DNA of 64,000 nt. Origin: Microlunatus soli (GTDB lineage Bacteria > Actinomycetota > Actinomycetes > Propionibacteriales > Propionibacteriaceae). A program made the translations under genes and the position numbers. The stretch lies in the NCBI RefSeq assembly GCF_900105385.1, contig NZ_LT629772.1:5146001-5210000 (forward strand). The letters run 5' to 3'. The notes beneath the pieces were generated by a model. The model searched no databases. It was not told the DNA's origin and was given only the letters and a program-made list of their open reading frames with translations. This document shows positions 25,776-37,525 of this stretch, piece by piece. How positions within the stretch are numbered: position 1 is the stretch's first letter; each line of letters starts with the position of its first letter.

Positions 25776-26707
25776 CCGGACCCGAGGAAGGCGCGTTCCG
25801 ATCCGGTTTCGCCTGCTTCGTCGGACGACCCAACGCCGGCAAGTCGACGCTGACCAACGCACTGGTCGGGACCAAGATCGCGATCGCCTCCTCCAAACCG
25901 CAGACCACCCGGCACGCGGTGCGCGGGATCGTCAACCGTCCCGATGCCCAGTTGGTGTTGATCGACACGCCCGGGCTGCACAAGCCCCGCACGCTGCTCG
26001 GTGAGCGGCTCAACGATCTGGTCCGGGAGACCTGGTCCGAGGTCGACGTGATCGGTGTCTGCCTACCGGCCGATCAGAAGATCGGACCGGGGGACAGTTA
26101 TCTGGTCTCCGAGATCGCCGAGCTCCCGCAGCGTCCGAAGCTGATCGCGATCGCCACCAAATCCGATCTGGTCAAACCCGATCGGATGGCCGAGCACCTG
26201 GTCCGGATCCACGCACTGGAGACCGAGCTCGGCATCGAATGGGCCGAGATCGTCCCGGTGTCGGCGGTCGGTGATCAACAGCTGGATGTGCTGGCCGACC
26301 TGTTGGTTCAGCAACTGCCGACCGGTCCGCAGCTCTATCCCGACGGCGAGATCTCCGACGAGCCGGAGGAGCAGCTGGTCGCCGAGCTGATCCGGGAGGC
26401 CGCCCTGGAGGGCGTCCGGGACGAGCTGCCGCACTCGATCGCGGTCGAGATCGACGAGATGCGGCTGCGAGCCGACCGGCCCGCGGACAAACCGCTGCTC
26501 GACGTCTACGCCTCGATGATCGTCGAACGGGAGTCCCAGAAGGGGATCGTGATCGGTCACCGGGGCAGCCGCTTGAAGGACATCGGCGCGACGGCCCGGC
26601 AGCAGATCCAGGCGATCCTGGGGACTCCGGTCTATCTGAACCTCAAGGTGAAGGTGCTCAAGGAGTGGCAACGTGACGCCAAGCACCTGAACCGGCTCGG
26701 TTTCTGA
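25772..26707 (+). CDS. era: GTPase Era
   Basis: 311 residues. G1 is GRPNAGKST at 18-26, G2 TTR in SKPQTTRHAV, G3 DTPG, and G4 TKSD (a variant of NKxD), followed by VSAVG (G5). The C-terminal KH domain (about 215-311) has MIVERESQKGIVIGHRG and LKDIGATARQQIQ, ending in VKVLKEWQRDAKHLNRLGF. Era binds the 3' end of 16S rRNA during 30S assembly, which fits its coupling to ybeY and phoH. It starts in the last four bases of the deaminase-like gene. Confidence 0.97.
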   Translation: MTGPEEGAFRSGFACFVGRPNAGKSTLTNALVGTKIAIASSKPQTTRHAVRGIVNRPDAQLVLIDTPGLHKPRTLLGERLNDLVRETWSEVDVIGVCLPADQKIGPGDSYLVSEIAELPQRPKLIAIATKSDLVKPDRMAEHLVRIHALETELGIEWAEIVPVSAVGDQQLDVLADLLVQQLPTGPQLYPDGEISDEPEEQLVAELIREAALEGVRDELPHSIAVEIDEMRLRADRPADKPLLDVYASMIVERESQKGIVIGHRGSRLKDIGATARQQIQAILGTPVYLNLKVKVLKEWQRDAKHLNRLGF

Positions 26708-26918
26708 ATCCTGGCGCCGGCGACTCCGGACTGAGTGTCGCCACAGGACACGACGCGCCGACGTTTCTCCTTGTCATGGCCGGGTCTGGCGGTTTCCTCC
26801 GGATGGCGATCCTGCCGCGGACTATGGTGGATAGCTGTTCGATGATTTGCGATCACCGCGATCTTGAGGAAAGGTGTTCGCTCGGTTTGCCGTGAAGTTG
26901 CTGAGAAAGGCGTGATTG

Positions 26919-28346
26919 ATGTTCGGGCCGGAGAATGTACGCCGGCGGTGGAAGGTCGACGAGATCACCGTCACCAAACCTGACGTGATCAAGCGGGCCA
27001 TCGGGGCAGCCGCGATCGGCAACGTGACCGAGTGGTACGACTTCGGTGTCTACGGCTACTTGGCCGTGACGATGGAGAAGGTCTTCTTCCCGAACCTGTC
27101 CGGGCCGGTCGGCGGTGTGCTGACCGCGGGCCTGTTCGCCGTGGCGTTCCTGATCCGGCCGTTCGGTGGCATGTTCTTCGGCCCGTTGTCGGATCGGGTC
27201 GGCCGGAACAAGGTGCTGGCCGTCACCATGATCATGATGGCGCTGGGCACGTTCTGTATCGGACTCGTTCCGTCCTACGCCACCATCGGACTGGCCGCAC
27301 CGTTCCTGCTGCTGGCCTGCCGGCTGGTGCAGGGCTTCTCCACCGGCGGTGAGTACGGCAACGCGATGACCTTCATCGCCGAGTACGCCCCCGACCGCCG
27401 CCGCGGTTTCCTCGGCAGCCTGCTGGAGGTCGGCACCTTCACCGGCTACCTGCTCGGCGCCGGTGTGTCCACTCTGATGGGTGCGTTGCTGACCGACGAG
27501 CAGATGCTCTCCTGGGGTTGGCGGCTGCCGTTCTTCATCGCCCTGCCACTGGGGCTGGTGGGTGTCTACCTGCGAGCCAAGCTGGCCGACACCCCGGCCT
27601 ACCTGCAGCTGGAGAAGGAGTCGGAGGATCGGGAGAAGGAGAACAAGCAGAAGACCGGTGGGGAGTTCAAGAAGATCTTCCAGCTCTGGCCGAACCTGCT
27701 CGCCTGCATCGGGCTGGTGCTCGCCTGGAACGTCACCAACTACATGCTGACCGCCTACATGCCGACCTTCTTCGCCGACGTCAAGCGGGTGCAGGGGACC
27801 GGCGGCGTCACCGATCTGACCTCGGAGGTTCTGCAGATCATCGTGATGGCGGTCTGTCTGGTGCTGATCCCGGTGATCGGCAAGCTGTCGGATCGCTTCG
27901 GGCGCAAGATCATCGTCAGGGTCGGTGCCGGCGCACTGATCGTGTTGGCCGTTCCGTCGTTGTTGCTGATTCGTGCCGACAGCGTCGCCGCCATCCTGGC
28001 CGGACTGTTGATCATGGGCCTCAGCCTGATCTGCTTCAGCGCGACGATGCCGTCCACACTGCCGTCGCTGTTCCCGACGGTGATCCGCGCCGGCGCCCTG
28101 TCGATCGCGTTCAACATCTCGGTCTCGTTGTTCGGCGGCACCACCTCGACGGTGATGAAGGCGCTGGTCGGTGCGACCGACAATCTGATGTGGCCGGCGT
28201 TCTACCTGATCGCGGCAGGCGTGATCGGACTGATCTCGATCCACAAGGTGCCCGAATCCAACGGCAAGGCGCTGTGGGGGTCGACGCCGGCAGCCGCCTC
28301 CCGCGAGGAGGCCCGCGACATGGTCAAGGAGATGTCCGCGGCCTGA
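26919..28346 (+). CDS. MHS-family MFS transporter (ProP/ShiA-like proton symporter)
   Basis: 475 residues with 12 hydrophobic segments. GNVTEWYDFGVYGYLA in the first helix is the metabolite:proton symporter signature, and LSDRVGRNKVL is motif A. RLVQGFSTGGEYGNAMTFIAEYAPDRRRG is the long conserved block around helix 4-5, split here at its natural loop. Likely substrates are osmolytes (proline, betaine) or organic acids; choice within the family is not possible. The ATG at 26919, nine bases after GAGAAAGG, is preferred over a TTG one codon upstream. Transcription ends at the hairpin at 28368. Confidence 0.88.
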   Translation: MFGPENVRRRWKVDEITVTKPDVIKRAIGAAAIGNVTEWYDFGVYGYLAVTMEKVFFPNLSGPVGGVLTAGLFAVAFLIRPFGGMFFGPLSDRVGRNKVLAVTMIMMALGTFCIGLVPSYATIGLAAPFLLLACRLVQGFSTGGEYGNAMTFIAEYAPDRRRGFLGSLLEVGTFTGYLLGAGVSTLMGALLTDEQMLSWGWRLPFFIALPLGLVGVYLRAKLADTPAYLQLEKESEDREKENKQKTGGEFKKIFQLWPNLLACIGLVLAWNVTNYMLTAYMPTFFADVKRVQGTGGVTDLTSEVLQIIVMAVCLVLIPVIGKLSDRFGRKIIVRVGAGALIVLAVPSLLLIRADSVAAILAGLLIMGLSLICFSATMPSTLPSLFPTVIRAGALSIAFNISVSLFGGTTSTVMKALVGATDNLMWPAFYLIAAGVIGLISIHKVPESNGKALWGSTPAAASREEARDMVKEMSAA

Positions 28347-28367
28347 CCTGTCAACCACCACCCGAAA

Positions 28368-28411
28368 TTGTCGGAACGTCGTTGGCCTAATGCGCAACGA
28401 CGTTCCGACAA
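28368..28411. terminator. Perfect 17-bp hairpin between convergent genes
   Basis: TTGTCGGAACGTCGTTG at 28368-28384 pairs without mismatch with CAACGACGTTCCGACAA at 28395-28411; the loop is 10 nt. It lies between the stops of the MHS transporter and the tandem-GNAT gene, so it probably terminates both transcripts. Confidence 0.8.
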
Positions 28412-28417
28412 CGTCGG

Positions 28418-29422
28418 TCAGAGTTTGCGTTGGTAGGTGTCGTAGATCCGGTTCAGCCGGTAGCCGATCTTCTCGTTGACGCTGATCATGTAGTCGTTGT
28501 CGGCGTGGTTCCAGGTCTCGATCCGCTCGATCTGCGGCTCCGCCTTGGCCAACCAGCGCATCATGTCGATCTTGAGCAGCATACCGAGCCGGTGGCCGCG
28601 ATGATCACGATGCACTGCGGTGTCGTACTGGTTGCCGTAGGTCGGCAGCGACGGCTGCACCATCATGATCGTGTGTCCGCCGACCTTGCCGGTGTCCCGA
28701 TGCCGGGCGAAGGTGCGGTAGAGCTTCTCACCCTTGCCCAGGGCTGCGGCCTCGAAATCCTTCAGGCGTTGCAGATCGAACTTCTCGTCCTCGAAGTCGA
28801 GCTCGCCCATCGGGGCATCGTTGATCGCGGCCGTGACCTCGATCAGTTCGGTCAACAACTCGTCATCGCTCGGTGCCGTGGTGCGGATCAGTTCGTAGTC
28901 CGACGCCGCCTGCTCGGCGGTGCGATACAACTCGTCGAGCTGATCGTGATCCACCCGGTCCGGCCATTGGTAGCGGCGGGCCTCGTGGCTGGCGTAACCG
29001 AAGCCGTTGGCGGTCAGGAATGCTGCCGCGCCCTCGTCGTCATGAGCGCAACCGGCCCAGAGGATGGTGCGGCCGATCTCCTGCGCACGACGGATCGCCT
29101 CGGACATCATCGCCGTGCCGTGGCCCGCCCGACGATGGTCGGGATGGGTCGTCACCCCGATGTCCATCAACTGCAGGTTGTCCCGCTGCGGCGCATGGAC
29201 GCTCAGGGTCCCGACCACTGCGGCGTCGGCCGACGGCCGATAGAGGAAGCGTTCGCTCGGCTCGAGATCCCAACCGAACTCGAGCTGGCGGCCGAGCAGA
29301 TCGGCCGGAATCGGTGGTGAGTCGGGATCGTCGACGGCACCCGCGGCGTTGATCAGCTCGGCGAGCTGGGCGATCGCGTCGGCATCGCCGGGACTGACGC
29401 GCTGGAAGAGACCGGATGTCAT
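28418..29422 (-). CDS. Tandem-GNAT acetyltransferase
   Basis: 334 residues. The N-terminal GNAT domain has MDIGVTTHPDHRRAGHGTAM, the acetyl-CoA-binding Arg/Gly loop, and ends in AAFLTANGFGY. The C-terminal GNAT domain has YDTAVHRDHRGHRLGMLLK, the equivalent R/G loop, ending in NEKIGYRLNRIYD. The double architecture resembles MshD (mycothiol synthase) and other actinobacterial two-domain acetyltransferases, but mycothiol-specific positions cannot be checked by eye. The substrate is unknown. It is convergent with the MHS transporter and divergent from the hydrolase gene. Confidence 0.82.
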   Translation of the reverse strand: MTSGLFQRVSPGDADAIAQLAELINAAGAVDDPDSPPIPADLLGRQLEFGWDLEPSERFLYRPSADAAVVGTLSVHAPQRDNLQLMDIGVTTHPDHRRAGHGTAMMSEAIRRAQEIGRTILWAGCAHDDEGAAAFLTANGFGYASHEARRYQWPDRVDHDQLDELYRTAEQAASDYELIRTTAPSDDELLTELIEVTAAINDAPMGELDFEDEKFDLQRLKDFEAAALGKGEKLYRTFARHRDTGKVGGHTIMMVQPSLPTYGNQYDTAVHRDHRGHRLGMLLKIDMMRWLAKAEPQIERIETWNHADNDYMISVNEKIGYRLNRIYDTYQRKL

Positions 29423-29529
29423 GCAACCAGGGTGCCTGGAGGCGGTCGGGGTCGTCCACTGGTTTCGGCCACCGGTGAGCCGTGCTCGGGCTGCCGGGTC
29501 GCGGAGCCCCTGGAACTAGGGTGGGGCGG

Positions 29530-30315
29530 GTGTACGTGACAGCCGCCGACGGCGTACGGATCAGCTTTCAGGTGACCGGTAACGGCCCGGAGACGCTGCT
29601 GCTGCTGGCCGGCCAGGCCAACAACCACCACTGGTGGGACCGGGTCCGGCGCGACTTCGACGGCAGCTTCCGGACGGTGACCCTGGACTGGCGCGGCACC
29701 GGTGACAGTGACAAGCCCGACACCGACAGCTACGCCACCCGCGACCTCGCCCGGGACGCGGTCGCGGTCCTGGACGAGCTCGGTGCCGAGACCACCCTGC
29801 TGTACGGCGCTTCGATGGGCGGTCGGGTGGCCCAGTGGATCGCGGCCGACCACCCCGATCGGATCGACCGACTGATCCTCGGCTGCACCTCACCGGGCGG
29901 TGAACACGGCATCGAACGATCCGACGAGGTGCGGCGTGCCCTCGCGGTCAGCGATCCTGCGGCGGCCCGGCAGACACTGCTGGAGCTGATGTACAGCCCG
30001 ACCTGGTTGGCGCGGAATCCTGGTCCGTACTTCACCCTCGGCGATCCGGACATGCCGGCGCACGCCCGGCGCCGACACCGGATCGCCAGTGCCCGGCACG
30101 ACGCCTGGGACGTGCTGCCGACGATCACCGCACCGACCATGATCATTCACGGCACCGACGACCGGTTCAATCCGACCGCCAACGCTGCTCTGTTGGGATC
30201 TCGGATCCCTCGATCCCGGGTGCAGCTGATCGCCGGCGCTCGGCACGCCTACTTCGACGAGGCACGAACCCAGGCGAGCCCACTGGCCTCGGACTTCCTC
30301 AGCCGACGCGACTGA
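29530..30315 (+). CDS. Alpha/beta hydrolase
   Basis: 261 residues from the GTG at 29530 (VYVTAADGVRISF), the usual family beginning; an earlier in-frame start at 29482 would add 16 unconserved residues. The oxyanion region is LLAGQANNHHWWD, the nucleophile elbow GASMGGRVA, the acid is in IHGTDDRFNP and the His in IAGARHAYFDE. It resembles 3-oxoadipate enol-lactonase and haloperoxidase-like hydrolases; the substrate is not predictable. No signal peptide. It is convergent with the glucosidase gene, with 9 bp between stops. Confidence 0.85.
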   Translation: MYVTAADGVRISFQVTGNGPETLLLLAGQANNHHWWDRVRRDFDGSFRTVTLDWRGTGDSDKPDTDSYATRDLARDAVAVLDELGAETTLLYGASMGGRVAQWIAADHPDRIDRLILGCTSPGGEHGIERSDEVRRALAVSDPAAARQTLLELMYSPTWLARNPGPYFTLGDPDMPAHARRRHRIASARHDAWDVLPTITAPTMIIHGTDDRFNPTANAALLGSRIPRSRVQLIAGARHAYFDEARTQASPLASDFLSRRD

Positions 30316-30324
30316 GCTGGGTGA

Positions 30325-31998
30325 TCAGGACTCCTGCAACCAGGCCGTGGCGTTTCCCGGAAGCAGGCCGATCGGCCCCGGCTCGCTGAGCAACAACACC
30401 TCACCCGCGGGCAGCTGCACCGGCTCGGAGCCGAAGTTGGTGACCGACAGCCAACCGCCCGGACGACGGAACACCAACAGATCGGGTTCCGTCGCGACCC
30501 ACTCCAGTTCCTCCGAGCCCTGCAGCCGGTGACGCAGCTCGAGTGCGCGTCGATACAGCTCCAGGGTCGATCCGAGGACGCCGTCCTGCCGGTCGGCGGC
30601 GAAATCGGCGAACCAGGCCGGCTGCGGCAGATGGGCCTCGGAGCCGCCGAAGCCGAAGGTCGGACCGTCGGAGGTCCAGGGCAGCGGCACCCGACAACCG
30701 TCCCGGCCGATCTGATCGCCCGCGGTCCGGAAGAACGTCGGATCCTGTCGCCGGTCGGCGGGGATGTCGGCGACCTCGGGCAGCCCCAGCTCCTCGCCCT
30801 GATAGAGATAGGCGCTGCCGGGCAGTGCCAGGGCGAGCAGCGTCGCCGCACGCGCGCGAGCCAGCCCGAGCGCGCGATCCTCCCGATCGGCCGGGCCGCC
30901 GTCCTTCAACCAGTCCCGTCCGGCGACCGGCAGCAGTGAGTCCGCATCCAGCTCGTCGGAGGCCAGGCCGAAGCGGGTCGCATGCCGGATTACGTCGTGA
31001 TTGGAGAACACCCAGGTGCTGGAGGCGCCGGACCGTCCGGCGAGCTCCAGGTTGTCGGCGATGATCTTCTTGAACTGATCGCGATCCCACAACGCCTGCA
31101 ACAGGTCGAAGTTGAACGCCTGGCCCAGACCGTCGGGACTGGCATAGCGGACTCGCCGATGGGCCGGCACCCAGGCCTCGGCAACGGCGGCCAGCGGCGG
31201 ATCGTAGGAGTTGAAGACCTTCCGCCAACCGGCGTACACCTCGTGCACCTCATCGCGGTCCCAGATCGGGTGCGCACCCTCGGCAAAGGCGCCGTCGGCG
31301 TGGAGTTGATCTTGGGAAGGCAGCTCGTCGGGGAGGTCCTTGGTGAGGGCATGGGCGACGTCGATCCGGAAGCCGTCGACACCGCGATCCCCCCAGAACC
31401 TCAACGTGGTCAGGAAATCCTCGCGCACCTCGTTGTTGGACCAGTTCAGGTCCGGCTGTTCCGGGGCGAACAGGTGCAGATACCACTGGCCGGCGGGGAC
31501 GCGTTGCCACGCCGAGCCGCCGAAGACCGACTCCCAGTCCGACGGCGGCTGGTCCCCGTTCGGCCCGCGGCCGTCGCGGAAGATGTAGCGGTCCCGTTCG
31601 GCGGAGCCGGGTTCGGCCGCCAGCGCCTCGACGAACCAGGCATGCCGATCGGAGCTGTGGTTCGGCACGATGTCGATGATCATCTTGATCCCCACCGCAT
31701 GCAGCCCGGCGACCAGGATGTCGAACTGATCGAGGGTGCCGATCTTGGGATCGACGTCACGGTAGTCGTCCACGTCGTAGCCGCCGTCGGCCAACGCCGA
31801 CGGGTAGAAGGGGCTGAGCCAGACCGCATCCACGCCGAGAGCAGCGAGATAGTCGATCCGGGAGATGATCCCACTCAGGTCGCCGATCCCGTCGCCGTTG
31901 GCGTCGGCGAAACTGCGCGGATAGATCTGGTAGACCACCGCCTGTCGCCACCAGTTCGGGTCAAGGGCTGCTGTGCGATCCACCGGTCGAGTCGTCAT
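30325..31998 (-). CDS. GH13 alpha-glucosidase (oligo-1,6-glucosidase/sucrose-hydrolase type)
   Basis: 557 residues from the ATG at 31998. WWRQAVVYQIYPRSFADANG starts the barrel. Conserved GH13 regions are DIVPNHSSDRHAWF (I), GFRIDVAH (II, nucleophile Asp), AVAEAWV (III, acid Glu) and VFSNHDVIRH (IV). The B domain calcium-site-like stretch NGDGIGDLSGI is present. It probably hydrolyses alpha-1,4 or alpha-1,6 gluco-oligosaccharides in the cytoplasm; no signal peptide is seen. Family subtype cannot be fixed without alignment. It is divergent from leuA and close to no sugar transporter, so it probably works alone. Confidence 0.92.
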   Translation of the reverse strand: MTTRPVDRTAALDPNWWRQAVVYQIYPRSFADANGDGIGDLSGIISRIDYLAALGVDAVWLSPFYPSALADGGYDVDDYRDVDPKIGTLDQFDILVAGLHAVGIKMIIDIVPNHSSDRHAWFVEALAAEPGSAERDRYIFRDGRGPNGDQPPSDWESVFGGSAWQRVPAGQWYLHLFAPEQPDLNWSNNEVREDFLTTLRFWGDRGVDGFRIDVAHALTKDLPDELPSQDQLHADGAFAEGAHPIWDRDEVHEVYAGWRKVFNSYDPPLAAVAEAWVPAHRRVRYASPDGLGQAFNFDLLQALWDRDQFKKIIADNLELAGRSGASSTWVFSNHDVIRHATRFGLASDELDADSLLPVAGRDWLKDGGPADREDRALGLARARAATLLALALPGSAYLYQGEELGLPEVADIPADRRQDPTFFRTAGDQIGRDGCRVPLPWTSDGPTFGFGGSEAHLPQPAWFADFAADRQDGVLGSTLELYRRALELRHRLQGSEELEWVATEPDLLVFRRPGGWLSVTNFGSEPVQLPAGEVLLLSEPGPIGLLPGNATAWLQES

Positions 31999-32082
31999 GG
32001 AGCGAGCGTAGGCCGTAACCCGGCGCCACCGGCAAAGTTGGCAGAACGCGGTTGGGAACAACCCCGGAGGTGGGTGGGGGTG

Positions 32083-32111
32083 TTGGCGATGAGAATGCTG
32101 CGGGCTAGAGT
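32083..32111 (+). promoter_or_regulatory. Putative leuA promoter
   Basis: TTGGCG (32083-32088), exactly 17 bp, TAGAGT (32106-32111). The expected transcription start, 6-8 bp after the -10 box, falls at 32118-32119, the first base of a GTG that opens the leader peptide. The earlier in-frame ATGs (32089, 32095) would then lie in the promoter spacer. Confidence 0.6.
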
Positions 32112-32118
32112 GTGCCTC

Positions 32119-32166
32119 GTGGCTTACCGCCTGCTCCTCCTTCGCTGCCGTAGCGAGGCCCACTAA
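32119..32166 (+). CDS. leuA leader peptide with four consecutive leucine codons
   Basis: GTG GCT TAC CGC CTG CTC CTC CTT CGC ..., 15 codons and TAA: VAYRLLLLRCRSEAH. Four adjacent Leu codons ahead of a leucine-biosynthesis gene mark a ribosome-mediated attenuator. A longer version from ATG 32089 (25 codons) is possible if transcription starts farther upstream. The start has no Shine-Dalgarno site, consistent with a leaderless start at the predicted transcript end. CCTCGCT at 32177-32183 can pair with GTAGCGAGG at 32150-32158 in the leader, or with the same nine bases at 32225-32233 at the leuA ribosome site. Confidence 0.8.
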   Translation: MAYRLLLLRCRSEAH

Positions 32167-35152
<2,986 letters not shown>

Positions 35153-35179
35153 CAGCGTGCTCGTCGGCAACCCCGGTGA

Positions 35180-36253
35180 TCAGATCTTCCACCCCTCCGG
35201 CACCGTCAGGTGCAGCGGCCGGTGGTCCTTGCGGGTCACGGGTGTGAGCTGCTTCGGAAAGGCATAGTCGACGACATTGGTCTGCTGAGGGTCTTCCTTC
35301 GGTTGACCGTTCTCGTCCAGCAACGCGGTGGCTCTGATCTTGCTTGCTGTGGGCAGCAGCGTGCCGGGATCGATGTAGTAGATCGCGTGCAGGCCCTGTC
35401 CGCCGGCGAACTGGTCCGGCATGAACGGCCACTCCGCGACGTCGCCGACGGCATCTCGGAAGGCCCAGATGAAGATCTGGTCGCCCCAGTAGTACTCGTC
35501 CGCGAGCTTGCGAGGCTTGAAGTCCACCACCTGGCGGATGTAACGATGGCCGCCCGTCGTGATGACGGTCGGTCGCTGCGGCACGACGAAGCCGGAGAAA
35601 TCCTTGGTGCGCAGTGCGCTGATGTAGGCGGTGGCCTGCCGGTCGGACAGTCCGTTCGGGGTGATGCCGTCGCTGCTGGGCATGCCCAGCCGGACCTTGG
35701 TGAGATCACAGGACCCGACGGTGTCCACCTGCCAACCAGGGCGATATCCGGACGCCGGCAGGTTGTAGGTGTAGGGCGTCCCACGGTCGCAACGGGTCAC
35801 CGACGTCGGCCGCCCCTCGCGGTACCCCGTTATGGAAACGGTCGACTTCTTGCTGTGCACGTCGGCGCCGGTGCGATGGTCGATGCCGACCTGGTAGATC
35901 TCCAGAGGCTCACGGTGCGCGAAGCTTTCCGGGGTCAGGAACAGCGAGCTCGTCACGACGCCGACCGGTTGTGTCATCTGGCGGCGGAGGAGATCGAAGT
36001 AGAAATCGTCCGGTGAGACCTTGGCCAGGGTCCGATCGTCGATCGGTTGTCCTGGGCGGAGCGGTGGGCCGTGCCGGATCGGCGCCGACGGCGAGGCCGT
36101 CGGACGCGCATTGAACGGGTACGGCAGTTCGGATCGGTTGACCGTGAGGTAGACCGCGGCTCCGATCGTCAGGGCCAGCACGGCAGCGATCGCGGTGCCG
36201 ATCACGATCGGCGCGCGTCGGGATCGCCGGGGTTGCGGAGCGTGGGGGTGCAC
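35180..36253 (-). CDS. Membrane-anchored hypothetical protein
   Basis: 357 residues. A basic N-terminus (PRRSRRAP) is followed by one membrane helix (IVIGTAIAAVLALTIGAAVYL) and a Pro/Ser-rich linker, then a 280-residue outer domain with no recognised motif: RLGMPSSDGITPNGLSDRQATAY, YYWGDQIFIWAF, DYAFPKQLTPV and LTVPEGWKI at the end. It is probably a surface-exposed, signal-anchored protein. A short copy of its C-terminal end lies directly upstream at 36366-36468, so it arose as, or lost, a tandem duplicate. No function is assigned. Confidence 0.75.
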   Translation of the reverse strand: MHPHAPQPRRSRRAPIVIGTAIAAVLALTIGAAVYLTVNRSELPYPFNARPTASPSAPIRHGPPLRPGQPIDDRTLAKVSPDDFYFDLLRRQMTQPVGVVTSSLFLTPESFAHREPLEIYQVGIDHRTGADVHSKKSTVSITGYREGRPTSVTRCDRGTPYTYNLPASGYRPGWQVDTVGSCDLTKVRLGMPSSDGITPNGLSDRQATAYISALRTKDFSGFVVPQRPTVITTGGHRYIRQVVDFKPRKLADEYYWGDQIFIWAFRDAVGDVAEWPFMPDQFAGGQGLHAIYYIDPGTLLPTASKIRATALLDENGQPKEDPQQTNVVDYAFPKQLTPVTRKDHRPLHLTVPEGWKI

Positions 36254-36365
36254 GGCAATCAGTGTGCGGAGCGACGGGCCAGATCAATCGCGTTTCGGAC
36301 ACGACCGAAACGGGGCGCCGTCGGCCGTCGGACCGGCGTTGGTGAGCCACTGCCGCCGGCCCGAC

Positions 36366-36468
36366 TCACGCCGCGAACTTCCAGCCTTCCGGCAGTGTCA
36401 GCTTCAACGGCTTGGTGTCCTTCAGATCGAGCGGCTGCAGCCGCTCGGGAAACGCGTAGTTGCCAAAG
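36366..36468 (-). pseudogene. C-terminal remnant of a paralogue of the preceding protein
   Basis: Reading the minus strand gives NYAFPERLQPLDLKDTKPLK then LTLPEGWKFAA and a stop. This aligns with DYAFPKQLTPVTRKDHRPLH then LTVPEGWKI at the end of the 35180-36253 gene. Only about 33 codons remain, with no start. It is the tail of a second, tandem copy that has been deleted. Confidence 0.75.
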
Positions 36469-36514
36469 CACCCATTGTGCGGGGCGGGTGGGTCAGGGTG
36501 CTGGCTGATCCAGG

Positions 36515-37480
36515 TCAGCTCACTGTTGCCCGGAGTCGCCGCCAGCGCTCGGCGAACGGAACGAACGGTCCCGGGCGCAGGAAGATCCGCAGCCGATCAT
36601 CGCCCCGGATGTAGATCCCTTCGAACAGCCAGTGATCATGGACCTGGCTGAAATGCCAGTTCCCGGCCGCCAGATCGAGTTCGGCGGTCGTGATCGGCCG
36701 CAGGCTGCGGTAGCCGCTGAGCAGGGCGGCGGACAGCTCGGGCTGCAGCTGCAGGGCGAGGTCGAGGGTTCGGACGACTTCGGCGACCGGCCATCCGGAC
36801 TCCGCCTTGTCCCAGTCGATCACGTCGACGACCGTGCCGTCTTCGTCGAAGAACAGGTTGGACTCCTGATAGTCGCCGTGGATCAGCTGCAGGGCATCGG
36901 CCGGTGGTTGCTGCCATTGCGGTGGGGTAGCGGTGCGCAGCCAGGCCGCCTTGCTGCGCAGGTGTTCTGCGGCCCACTGATCCTGCTCGGACCGTCCCGT
37001 ACGACGGTCGATCCGGTCCAGCAGCGTCGTGACGGTGCTCGCGACCGGTGCCAGGTCCGGCGAGCGATCGCTCGGCGGTCGCACCGGGACCGCGAAGTCG
37101 GCCAGCGCGAGATCCAGCGTGGCCAGCATCGTGCCCATCGAGCGGGCGTGCCGCACAGTTAACTGTGCTCGGGGCAACTGGTGGCCGCGGGCGAAGTCGA
37201 ACAAGGAGTGGAAGACGCCGTCCTGCTCGACGATCACCTCGCCCTCGGGCGTCGGGATCGCTGCCGGAGCCGGGATCCGGTTCGCTCGGGCGTGGGCGAT
37301 CACGGCATGCTCGAATTCGACCTGATCACGACGGGGGCGGCGGTGCCTGCGGAACACGACCCGTCGCCGGTCGGTGGTGATCAGATAGGTCTCGTTCATC
37401 ACACCGCTGGTCGCGCGCTCGATCGAGACCGTCGGTTCGAGCTGCCAATGCTGCAGGGCGCGGCCGATGTCATTGATCAT
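36515..37480 (-). CDS. Phosphotransferase of the APH/homoserine-kinase type II fold
   Basis: 321 residues from the ATG at 37480; a GTG at 37522 would add 14 residues. The N-lobe has SGVMNETYLITTDRRRVVFR. The catalytic loop LQLIHGDYQESNLFFDEDG has the canonical H-x-D-x4-N, and VIDWDKAESG provides the metal Asp. A C-terminal helical region ends in GPFVPFAERWRRL. It is an ATP-dependent kinase of small molecules; the substrate is unknown. It runs in the same direction as the Gfo/Idh and ABC genes but is separated from them only by 45 bp, so it may be the last gene of that operon. Confidence 0.82.
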   Translation of the reverse strand: MINDIGRALQHWQLEPTVSIERATSGVMNETYLITTDRRRVVFRRHRRPRRDQVEFEHAVIAHARANRIPAPAAIPTPEGEVIVEQDGVFHSLFDFARGHQLPRAQLTVRHARSMGTMLATLDLALADFAVPVRPPSDRSPDLAPVASTVTTLLDRIDRRTGRSEQDQWAAEHLRSKAAWLRTATPPQWQQPPADALQLIHGDYQESNLFFDEDGTVVDVIDWDKAESGWPVAEVVRTLDLALQLQPELSAALLSGYRSLRPITTAELDLAAGNWHFSQVHDHWLFEGIYIRGDDRLRIFLRPGPFVPFAERWRRLRATVS

Positions 37481-37525
37481 CTGCCGCGCCCTGTCGTCAT
37501 CGGAGCACCCTACCGGGCGCACTGT

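Noticed and set aside
26719-26742. Terminator after era (GGCGAC/GTCGCC)
   Set aside because: Only six pairs with a 12-nt loop and no T-run; not convincing.
26853-28397. Long reverse frame opposite the MHS transporter
   Set aside because: His/Gln/Arg-rich low-complexity sequence, typical of the antisense frame of a high-GC gene.
35180-36253. Lipoprotein call for the anchored protein
   Set aside because: No Cys at the end of the hydrophobic segment, so a signal anchor is more likely.
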